In this document: in pieces, positions 21,553 to 31,413 of the stretch
How positions within the stretch are numbered: the first letter of the stretch is position 1
How the letters are laid out: the number at the start of each line of letters is the position of its first letter
Assembly (NCBI GenBank): GCA_021234155.1
Contig: JAJEKV010000010.1
Coordinates: forward strand, 22,714,833-22,778,832
Direction of reading: 5' to 3'
Source: Isoetes taiwanensis
Lineage: Eukaryota; Streptophyta; Lycopodiopsida; Isoetales; Isoetaceae
Length of the DNA: 64,000 bases
The notes under the pieces: model-generated
What the model was told of the DNA's origin: nothing
Databases searched by the model: none
The model's input: the letters and a program-made list of their open reading frames with translations, nothing else
Position numbers and translations under genes: made by a program

Positions 21553-24086
21553 ATATGTTTACTGTTAAATATAAAATATAAGCTACCTATTGGCCCAAGC
21601 TAATCCAAATGTCATACTATGTGAGCATGGTCCAAAATAGATATCTTAAAAAAAAAAATTCTTAACGTTGTCATTTTTCCTAGAAAAATTATTACCAAAA
21701 ACTCCCTTTCCGTCGTGCAACCCTAGTTTTTTAGGGTTAACCAACAGACTGGTATGGCCGCTGATGCCTTCGTGGACATGCATGTGCTGGCAGCACCACC
21801 GCTTTCAATCAGATGAACAGATCGTCACCTCCAAAGGTAAGATAAAGACCAAGGGTTCCTATTTGTAGACCAAAAATTCTTATTTAAGGCAAGTTTACAT
21901 CTCTGATACAGTCGCTCTAAGGGTAGATTGCATTAGTCTACCGCCAACTGTATGCTTGGATAGATATATGGGAAGGAAGAAAGGTGGATTAAATAAATCC
22001 ACCATTCACAAGTTGAAAGAAGAGAAAAAGATGGCTGAGAAGAGGAAAAATCTTTTTGATTTTCACAAACCAGCTAAGGCACAAAACATACATAAGCTTG
22101 ATGGTGATGACAGTTCTGTTTTAGGAACGAATTCCTCTATCCCCACCTCTATAGATCCTGCTGGTGTTGCTCAGTTGGTGATTATTCCTGATAGCCAAGA
22201 AAATCCTATTCCCAAGCATAGGTTTCTTCTCTTCGATCATCCCGAACGCAGTGGCGAACCGATCCCATTCAGGTTCAATAATGAATTGAATTGTCTTTCT
22301 GTACAATGTGATATCTTGGTTTTGCTTATGAATTCTATTTCCTTTAAACTAGGTTCTATGTTGTTGATTTGCATTGGTATGCATATGTAAACCTGTTACT
22401 CTGGGATAGCAGAAAATATAACAATTTGCATAATTCTAAAGATGTTGTGGAATCCCTGATCTATTATAACCCCTGGCCTGTGTTTTCTTTTTCCACTGTT
22501 TTTCTTATGTTACTGTGACCTTTGATATCCTAACTAAGATCTTATAAGCATCTGATTCAGGTTGTGCCTTAAACATCTTATCTAGTGTTACTGAAGCATA
22601 TATTGTCCTTTTCAGACTGAGCCTCAATATCTTATCTATTTTAACTCTTGGGATCCACAATTTTTTGTTACTAATATAGTTGTAGAACATGGCTCAATTT
22701 CGTTTCATATGTTGCTGTATGCTTCTACCCAGTTGTCACTTTTTGTCTTAAAAGAGCCATTGAACAGCATGATTTAACTCTGATTTGACCTCTTCTTGTA
22801 CGCCTTTTTCTTACTATACTTAAGTTGCCCTTTGCTGTAGCTCTGTCCGGACTTTGTTTAACTTTTTTTCACATCACAAAAGTGTTCCTAGATGGATACT
22901 CCTTTGTAAACAGAAACTTAGTATCCAGATTATGAAGTTTTTTCGTTATCTAGTTATTTCCAGTTTTCTAAGATTATGTGACCTTAGTTACTCAAGACAT
23001 TTTTGCAGTCCTTACCACATGTGATCCTTCTTTAGCTTGTTATTTCCAGGTTTTAAAATACTTATAGCTCATGGCATAATTACACTCCTAGCCTTGTTGT
23101 TTTCTATTTTATTGTGTTCTCATTTGCTTCTCTTTCGGCTGTACTGATCCAATGTTTGACCATATCTATCAGTCCCTTATTCCCATCTGAGACTCCTCGG
23201 CTTTTATCCTTTCCTGAGTAAATGTGTTCTCATGTTTTCTCTTGATTGGGCTATCAAATTAAATCTAAATATGTTACTAAGTTTTTATGGTGAAAGGCGA
23301 TAAGCCGGTTTTGTCCATTGCTTACTTGTTACCCTGTTGTTAGCAACCATTCTAATGCTTGTCTAATTTCGTGTGGTACCCTCCATGCATTTGCTTGGTG
23401 TTTCTCGGAGCAAAGATTTTGCTTTATTATATCTGACACGACTCTAAGTGGATTGGCAAATCTATGAACCTCCTATTTGGTGATATTCTGCTATTTGTGG
23501 TTGGATTTAAATAAATCCTATGTTAGCGATTTTGACAATTACTTTAAACATGTCCTGACAAAACTCTTATATATTGGATGGGTTTGTCCTAGTTATTATC
23601 TATAAACATATGATAATAATATTCCTACTTTTTTCATCTAAACAAAGTTTTGCATTTTACCTTATTGTTTCTTAGATTACTGCATACTTAAATATCTTGA
23701 GAGCTATGATTTAATGATTGATACCAAACTGTTTCTAAGTTATCTAGGTTCAATGTTTTTAGTGGAATTCTTTTGTTTCAGCCATTTAGTCTTTTTAATA
23801 TCGTATCCAAAGTTTCTGCCAAACTATATCCAGTTGCCTTGTGCACTTTGTTTCTTATTTATACTAGCTGAAATATCTGGAAAATGTCGTTCTTTAAAAT
23901 TGACTAAAAATTCTACTAGGTCAAAAATTTACTCTTTGGATCCTTCTCAAGGCTTGGGTAGGTTTTTTGCACCAAATCCTATCCAGGGTTGCACTTTTTA
24001 AGGGCTATTTATTCCAAAGGGAATTTCTAGTCTTAAATGTCTTGATATCTTGTCTTAGACTTGTATATTTCAGGCTTGGGGTTTTT
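21553..24086 (+). repeat. PLE left pseudo-LTR
   Basis: Starts ATATGTTTACTGTT after a T tract and ends at TCAGGCTTGGGGTTTTT, where the right copy runs into LINE sequence. It contains exon 1 (21968-22272) and most of intron 1. Near 21717-21740 the sequence ACCCTAG, T6, AGGGTTAACC forms a short palindrome containing plant telo-box-like words. Confidence 0.85.
21968..22272 (+). CDS. PLE exon 1: small basic MGRKKG protein segment
   Basis: The ATG at 21968 gives MGRKKGGLNKST followed by a Lys/Glu-rich helix and FDFH. It continues to CAG|GTTCAA (22272/22273), read here as the end of exon 1. The same start and early residues occur in copies 1 and 3 despite much divergence elsewhere, so the segment is under protein-level constraint. 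The right pseudo-LTR copy keeps a frame reaching CAG with residues TDPIQ; the left copy shifts frame near 22225, a probable small indel. A role as nuclear-localisation or RNA-binding tail is conjecture; alone it could also act as a separate ORF1. Confidence 0.55.
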
Positions 24087-24189
24087 CAATGTTACTCCAA
24101 CTTCTAAGTTTAACTTAGGACCTTGATGTAGGATCATGGTGCTACCTAAATAAATAGCTAACATTATGTATGCTTTACAGTGTTTACAG

Positions 24190-25732
24190 GATAAAGATGA
24201 AAAATCTGATCTGAACAATATTTGGATAAAAGAGCTCATGGCAGTAAATTATCATATGTGCGGTATTTCTAGTCCAAGCTTTGCAGTTCAAACTTGATTG
24301 CGTGCATCAAAAACAGAGATATACATGAGTTCATCACACTTAAAGAGAAAAACCTGCTAGACAAGAACAGATCTCCTGTAAGTTATCTTGGATTTAACGG
24401 ATGGTTTGCTATATTTCAGAAGATGAAGTGTGCAAATTATAAACTAGAGATTTGTAAAACCATGATATCTAAAATCTATAGTGAGATGGAAGCTGTTCTC
24501 TTTACCAGAACTTGCATGGAAGATGATTTAGGAAAAAAGTTTATGGTTGGACTTACTCATTTGGAGAATGTGCATGAAATGAAGTCTTCTCTTCAAACAG
24601 AACCTAGTTCTGCCAGTGATTCATTCTTGAAAAATGATGTAAAAAATTGCCTTTTCTCTGATGAGGATCTTCTGGATGAAGATGATATGGACAAAATCAA
24701 TGATTCGGGTAGTGATGATTTGGATGATCAGGATGAAGTTCCTACCTTAACATTGCAAAATTCCTCAAAATTTCCTATTTTACCTGAACAAAATGTTGAA
24801 TGCTACGCTGCAGCCTGGAGCCATGCAATTTGGAAGAGTCAGAATTTTGGAGCCATTGCCCCTATTTGTGTAGACACTTGGAAAGCCCTGGCAGGCATCA
24901 CTAATGATGAAATCAGATCTGCCACTGCTAAAGCTTCCAAACTGGACAAATATTTCACTAAAACGGAAGTTGCTTTACCTTTTAAATCTGACTTTTTTGA
25001 CCAACCTTGCTTATTCAATTCTGCTCTTCATGTCAGCCAGAAAGGTAATATGGCATATTCTAACGACAAGAGAGATGGATTCTTCTTCAAAAAAATATGG
25101 AGGACACACTGCCCCTTCCTTACTTGTTGATGTGAGAAAGATTTAAAGAAAAATGATAAGACTGATTGCAGAAGTGGAATTATTTGGATTGATCATGCTG
25201 TCTGGTTCATACTTAATAACCTAGATTCTGTATTTCCTGGAGCCTCTCCAATGGCAAAGATGGTTGGACTTACCAAGTTGTTACATAATATTCTTAAACC
25301 TTCTGTTTTAGCATACCTTTCCTACCTCGAAGTCCGGAAAGTCTTTATTAATATGACCCTCTTGTACGCAGAAGCACCAAACAGTGATCTAAAGGCAGCT
25401 TTTGGCAATACAAAATTAGCTGATATTGCAGAAAAAACTCTTCGACCAGTTGCGTTCAGGGTTGAACAGATATCTAAAAAGAAGGCTCCTTTTGAGAAAA
25501 AAGATAGCATGAGTAGCAGTATATCTTCGGGTCTGTTCTCTCCAAAAAGGCCCCCTAGGGTCACTATGGACCCTAGACTATCGTGTTGCAGTAATACTCC
25601 TGGAAATAAGAAAAGCATACAAGGTGACAATTCTTCTTCCAATGATGAATACTCGGTGACAAAAGGTGGCAATAAAGATCTCACCCTGGAACAAAAGGAT
25701 GCTACCAAACTCAACTATACGGACATTACAAG
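24190..25732 (+). pseudogene. PLE copy 2 exon 2: acidic linker and unknown middle domain
   Basis: Follows TTTACAG (24189). A frame change near 24285 is followed by 278 codons (24294-25130), an in-frame TGA at 25128, and the same frame again to about 25732. Features in order: a helical segment, an acidic tract (DEDLLDEDDMDK, about 24660-24740), the conserved block IWKSQNFGAIAPI with ATAKASK, FFDQPC, VSQK and KIWRTHCP (24830-25120), and a Cys pair split by the TGA. AYLSYLEVRKVF (25310-25345) and a basic Ser-rich tail (PKRPPRVTMDPR) come last. Blocks conserved with copy 1 mark a real domain I cannot name. Donor candidates are GTTAGT at 25733 or GTACTT at 25737; the second keeps frame. Confidence 0.6.
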
Positions 25733-26033
25733 GTTAGTACTTGAGATTCAATACTACTTTTTCTACATGTCATTACTTGTTGCTACTGTTTCTTCTCTTT
25801 AACATAAGGCACTTATGGCCACCAAGGGTTTTATGGAAAAAGTTTTTTCCTTGATGTGATCTCAATATTTCAGTAAAAACTTTTATACCTATGACTGTTT
25901 TGAGCAGTCTACTCATTTTTTCCTAATCAGTGCGGATCTGGTCCCACTGGTGACTTTAGATTTTAGGTTTGTTTCTTGCATTTTTTGAAATTCTATGGAT
26001 ACTAAAATACTAAAAAAAACCCCTTTTGTTTAG

Positions 26034-28088
26034 GATCAAATACAAAACACAAGGTCTATTATCAAAGACGTCAATGGAAAGAAGCACCTTGTTTCAGACA
26101 GTACTAAACCTAAATGTAAAGTGGTTCATAGTACATTCTTTTGTAAATCCTTGGAAAAATTCAGCATAAGAGATATCTTTAGAGAGATACTTTCAGAATC
26201 TGTTCCTGATTTAGCTAATGATCTCTTGGATAACACGATGTTTGGATGGAGGTATATTGATCAACTAAGAGACAAACTGTATAAACCTTTTGAGGTATTT
26301 GCAGATGGTTTCCCAAAGAAATGTCCTTGCAAAAATCCAAGCTTAACTAGGTTTGTTGATCGGGCTATTGGACACATACGTACTATGGATCTGGAAATTA
26401 TTCACTGCCCTAAACTCAGGATGGCCTTATCTTACGGACTCAATCATATACCTGATGGTGCTCTCAAAACTGATAAATTCTTGATAGACTTCAGGGCTAC
26501 AGTTGAACAGTTCTTCTCTATACATCATTATAACTTGTTACAAATATCAGAAGTGGAAATTAGGAACATTAAAGATAAACTGGTAAATCTAGCTAAGGTC
26601 AATATAACTGACTTCAGAAAATGCTTGGACCCTAAAAGGTTTTTATGAGATGATGACAAAGTGAAGAAAAATGTATTATGGTTGCTGAAGAACCTTTATA
26701 TTTCAGAGATAGACAAAGCTGGAAATAATGCATCCTTCATTTGCCAGTACCATATTAGGGAAATGGCTTTAATCAGACTTGGCAGTTCGGATTTTGAATC
26801 TATTTCTTTAAGTGCTATTGAGATTAAAGCTAAATGTTTGTATGACATTACTAGCTTCTCTGGATTACAAGAATCTGCTAGCAACAGACTGCCATACCTC
26901 ATGGGTATTTTTAAAGCCCACAAGGGTGAGTATAGGTGGCTATCTAATGCCCATAGTACAATTTTTACTGAAATATCAGATTTTTTGACAGCTATTTTGA
27001 ATAATTTTGTGGAGCTATGGCCGGATGTTTGCCATTGGAACACAGCTGAAATTAGACTATGGTTAAAAAATAAAGTCAATCCTTGCTGGCTTCTAAACTC
27101 AGCTTTTGACTTTGTTCTAAACCTTCCTTCCAAAATCTACAATGTATTCTCTATTGACATCACTAAATGCTATGAAAATATTCCCCTAGAGGGAGACGAG
27201 GGTATTGTAGAAGTTATTAATGATGTGGCTTATCTGATATGGGACTTCATGTCTCACAAAGCGCCTCTCACCCAGTTAATTGTGATCAAAGTTGCTGGTT
27301 CTTACAGGGTAAAATGGAGAAAGATCAATGATGAAACAACCCGTGGTGTGATCATTTCCAGACAAGAATTTTGCAAAATTAATAGCTGGCTGCTATGCCA
27401 CTGCTATCTGCAAATGGGTTCCCAAGTTTGGAGGCAAAGAAAAGGTATACCAATGGGATTTTCTAGCAGTCCTGCTTGGTGTAACCTGTATCTTGCTTGG
27501 TTTGAACTTAGATTCATTGCTAAGTTGGCTAAACTTAAAAGATTTAAAGATATCTCAAGATTCCAGTGTTCCTATAGATATATTGATGATCTTTGTGTAA
27601 TCAATGGTGGTGAGCTTGATGATTTCTTTTCCATAGAATCTGACTGTACCATCTATAATATGAATCTCATTGGGATTAAAGATGAAACAGTTTACAGAAG
27701 AGACTCCAGGTTGGGGACCAAGATTGACTTTCTCAACATCACCATCCAAGTTTTAGATCCAAATATTGGCTTCTACCAATATTCCAGATATGACAAAAGG
27801 AGAAAGCTAAAGTTCAAGGTTAACAGGTTCATCAAAGCTGAGGGATGTAGGCCTTACGGCCAAGCCTCTAAAGTCATTATTTCACAGATTTTTCCCTATG
27901 TATATGCCCATTCAAATTGTTTAATGGCAGCTGAAGACATTTCTGATTTAATTTCTACGTTCTGCGACAATGGTTTTCGAAGAACAGACCTAATCAGGAT
28001 TGTACTTCGTACACTCAAGGTTAACAATTTTCCTGGCTTACCTTTTGATATTGCGGACTTGGATAATATCCTCAAAAGAATCTTGTAA
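26034..28088 (+). pseudogene. PLE copy 2 exon 3: Penelope-like reverse transcriptase
   Basis: Starts after TTTGTTTAG (26033). One continuous frame with a single in-frame TGA at 26646. The N-terminal part shows CPCKNPSL, GHIRTMDLEIIHC, LRMALSYGLNHIP, the conserved pre-RT block of PLEs. After the TGA, the 475-codon part (26661-28088) carries KAHK (85-88), FSIDITKCYENIP with catalytic Asp 166, KGIPMGFSSSPAWCNLYLAWFE, YRYIDD (Asp 309-310) and KIDFLNITI (355-362), matching PLE motifs. The frame ends at LDNILKRIL with no GIY-YIG domain, so it may belong to an endonuclease-lacking group. Priming at an existing 3' end is the family inference. The TGA probably inactivates this copy. Confidence 0.8.
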
Positions 28089-28248
28089 GTTCCCTGTTCC
28101 ATTTACATTATTAATAAGTTCATTTCTGATGATGGGTTGAGTAGGGTCCCTGTGTTGCAACAGGGCCCTGCTCTCCCTGTTGCAATTATTTAGTCTTATT
28201 AAGACTCATAGGGGCCTACCGATCTGAGGTAGGAGGAAGGCTTTTTTT

Positions 28249-30817
28249 ATATGTTTACTGTTAAATATAAAATATAAGCTACCTATTGGCCCAAGCTAAT
28301 CCAAATGTCATACTATGTGAGCATGGTCCAAAATAGATATCTTAAAAAAAAAAATTCTTAACGTTGTCATTTTCCCTAGAAAAATTATTACCAAAAACTC
28401 CCTTTTCGTCGTGCAACCCTAGTTTTTTAGGGTTAACCAACAGACTGGTATGGCCGCTGATGCCTTCGTGGACATGCATGTGCTGGCAGCACCACCGCTT
28501 TCAATAAGATGAACAGATCGTCACCTCCAAAGGTAAGATAAAGACCAAGGGTTCCTATTTGTAGACCAAAAATTCTTATTTAAGGCAAGTTTACATCTCT
28601 GATACAGTCGTTCTAAGGGTAGATTGCATTAGTCTACCGCCAACTGTATGCTTGGATAGATATATGGGAAGGAAGAAAGGTGGATTAAATAAATCCACCA
28701 TTCACAAGTTGAAAGAAGAGAAAAAGATGGCTGAGAAGAGGAAAAATCTTTTTGATTTTCACAAACCAGCTAAGGCACAAAACATACATAAGCTTGATGG
28801 TGATGACAGTTCTGTTTTAGGAACGAATTCCTCTATCCCCACCTCTATAGATCCTGTTGGTGTTGCTCAGTTGGTGATTATTCCTGATAGCCAAGAAAAT
28901 CCTATTCCCAAGCATAGGTTGTCTTCTACTGATCATCCTGGAACGAGTGGCCAGGCAACCGATCCCATTCAGGTTCAATAATGAATTGAATTGTCTTTCT
29001 GTACAATGTGATATCTTGGTTTTGCTTATGAATTCTATTTCCTTTAAACTAGGTTCTATGTTGTTGATTTGCATTGGTATGCATATGTAAACCTGTTACT
29101 CTAGGATAGCAGAAAATATAACAATTTGCATAATTCTAAAGATGTTGTGGAATCCCTGATCTATTATAACCCCTGGCCTGTGTTTTCTTTTTCCACTGTT
29201 TTTCTTATGTTACTGTGACCTTTGATATCCTAACTAAGATCTTATAAGCATCTGATTCAGGTTGTGCCTTAAACATCTTATCTAGTGTTACTGAAGCATA
29301 TATTGTCCTTTTCAGACTGAGCCTCAATATCTTATCTATTTTAACTCTTGGGATCCACAATTTTTTGTTACTAATATAGTTGTAGAACATGGCTCAATTT
29401 CGTTTCATATGTTGCTGTATGCTTCTACCCAGTTGTCACTTTTTGTCTTAAAAGAGCCATTGAACAGCCTGATTTATCTCTGATTTGACCTCTTCTTGTA
29501 CGCCTTTTTCTTACTATACTTAAGTTGCCCTTTGCTGTAGCTCTGTCCGGACTTTGTTTAACTTTGTTTAACTTTTTTTCACATCACAAAAGTGTTCCTA
29601 GATGGATACTCCTTTGTAAACAGAAACTTAGTATCCAGATTATGAAGTTTTTTCGTTATCTAGTTATTTCCAGTTTTCTAAGATTATGTGACCTTAGTTA
29701 CTCAAGACATTTTTGCAGTCCTTACCACATGTGATCCTTCTTTAGCTTGTTATTTCCAGGTTTTAAAATACTTATAGCTCATGGCATAATTACACTCATA
29801 GCCTTGTTGTTTTCTATTTTATTGTGTTCTCATTTGCTTCTCTTTCGGCTGTACTGATCCAATGTTTGACCATATCTATCAGTCCCTTATTCCCATCTGA
29901 GACTCCTCGGCTTTTATCCTTTCCTGAGTAAAAGTGTTCTCATGTTTTCTCTTGATTGGGCTATCAAATTAAATCTAAATATGTTACTAAGTTTTTATGG
30001 TGAAAGGCGATAAGCCGGTTTTGTCCATTGCTTACCTGTTACCCTGTTGTTAGCAACCATTCTAATGCTTGTCTAATTTCGTGTGGTACAGGTAACCGGA
30101 CTGAACCCTCCATGCATTTGCTTGGTGTTTCTCGGAGCAAAGATTTTGCTTTATTATATCTGACACGACTCTAAGTGGATTGGCAAATCTATGAACCTCC
30201 TATTTGGTGATATTCTGCTATTTGTGGTTGGATTTAAATAAATCCTATGTTAGCGATTTTGACAATTACTTTAAACATGTCCTGACAAAACTCTTATATA
30301 TTGGATGGGTTTGTCCTAGTTATTATCTATAAACATATGATAATAATATTCCTGCTTTTTTCATCTAAACAAAGTTCTGCATTTTACCTTATTGTTTCTT
30401 AGATTACTGCATTATTACTTAAATATCTTGAGAGCTATGATTTAATGATTGATACCAAACTGTTTCTAAGTTATCTAGGTTCAATGTTTTTAGTGGAATT
30501 CTTTTGTTTCAGCCATTTAGTCTTTTTAATATCGTATCCAAAGTTTCTGCCAAACTATATTCAGTTGCCTTGTGCACTTTGTTTCTTATTTATACTAGCT
30601 GAAATATCTGGAAAATGTCGTTCTTTAAAATTGACTAAAAATTCTACTAGGTCAAAAATTTACTCTTTGGATCCTTCTCAAGGCTTGGGTAGGTTTTTTG
30701 CACCAAATCCTATCCAGGGTTGCACTTTTTAAGGGCTATTTATTCCAAAGGGAATTTCTAGTCTTAAATGTCTGGATATCTTGTCTTAGACTTGTATATT
30801 TCAGGCTTGGGGTTTTT
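28249..30817 (+). repeat. PLE right pseudo-LTR
   Basis: Directly follows the 3' end of the internal region after a T7 stretch (28242-28248) and is almost identical to 21553-24086. It carries a second copy of exon 1 (ATG at 28664). The end of exon 1 differs slightly in reading frame from the left copy. Confidence 0.85.
28664..28972 (+). CDS. PLE exon 1, right pseudo-LTR copy
   Basis: Same MGRKKGGLNKST start as at 21968. The reading frame reaches the putative donor CAG|GTTCAA intact, so this copy is the better guide to the ancestral exon. It has no downstream RT exons because the repeat ends at 30817. It could still supply a promoter and exon 1 to neighbouring sequence. Confidence 0.5.
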
Positions 30818-31413
30818 TTCTTTTTTTTTTGAAGACTTAGTGTTTGTATTAATATAGATTTAGGTGTACATATCGACATATGTATATACATATGTTTACA
30901 AAAGGCAACCAATTTGGGCAGGGTTGGTTGTTTAGACCCTTCAACATAAAAGCTAGAGAAAATTTTAAGGCTTATCTTAAGCCTGAAACATCAAAAAAGG
31001 TCTGAAGTTATGAAATCAGAGTTCTTGTGACCAAAACCCAAAAGTTTTAGGGTCCTCCCAGGAATCTTCTTTCCTTGGGCTCGTTCTCGGCGTGGTCTTT
31101 TCTCCCCATTCCTTTGGTAGCCAGTATGAATAGACAGAATTGGCATTTGCATAAATGGGCTTTCCCCGGATTGAACCTTCCTTTCTTATCCTTAGCCCCG
31201 CATAGGATATGCCTTTTTGCATCATAAGCCGTGTTACAGGCACAGTTACATTGACATACTCCATCTTCATGAATTGTTGGAACCTCGACCCGAAACTGAG
31301 TAAGCCACAACGCATTAGAGTGAAGGTCGATTCTTCTCCACTTCAGCTTCTTTACCAGTATCAGAATGTTACCTGAGAAATTCCAAGTGAAGTTAGAAAC
31401 AGATAGATTGAGC

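Larger units (their letters stand above)
21553..30817 (+). mobile_element. Penelope-like element, copy 2, with pseudo-LTRs
   Basis: A 9.27-kb insertion organised as a 2.5-kb repeat (21553-24086), a unique internal region (24087-28240) and the same repeat again (28249-30817). Tandem, partly overlapping copies forming pseudo-LTRs are characteristic of PLEs, and the reverse transcriptase inside is PLE-like. It lies in the poly(A) of the minus-strand LINE: T-rich tracts with interspersed C flank both sides. The two repeats differ by only scattered substitutions and a few small indels (for example 17 extra bases near 30090 and an 11-base duplication near 29555), so the insertion is young. Coding exons are interrupted by two introns. 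Confidence 0.82.

Noticed and set aside
21715-21745. Telomeric repeats next to the PLE
   Set aside because: Only a single ACCCTA/TAGGGTT palindrome, not an array of TTTAGGG; more like a promoter telo-box.
25128-26648. TGA codons as selenocysteine
   Set aside because: Land plants lack the machinery and no SECIS-like structure was noted; mutation is adequate.
21553-28248. Hammerhead ribozyme in the PLE pseudo-LTR
   Set aside because: Some PLEs carry them, so I looked for CTGANGA with a following GAAA and cleavage site. CTGATGATGG at about 28123 lacks the remaining core. A covariance search would settle it.
21553-30817. Reading the flanking 2.5-kb repeats as true LTRs of an LTR retrotransposon
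   Set aside because: No primer site, polypurine tract, protease, integrase or RNase H, and the RT motifs are of the Penelope type. Pseudo-LTRs of a PLE explain the repeats better.
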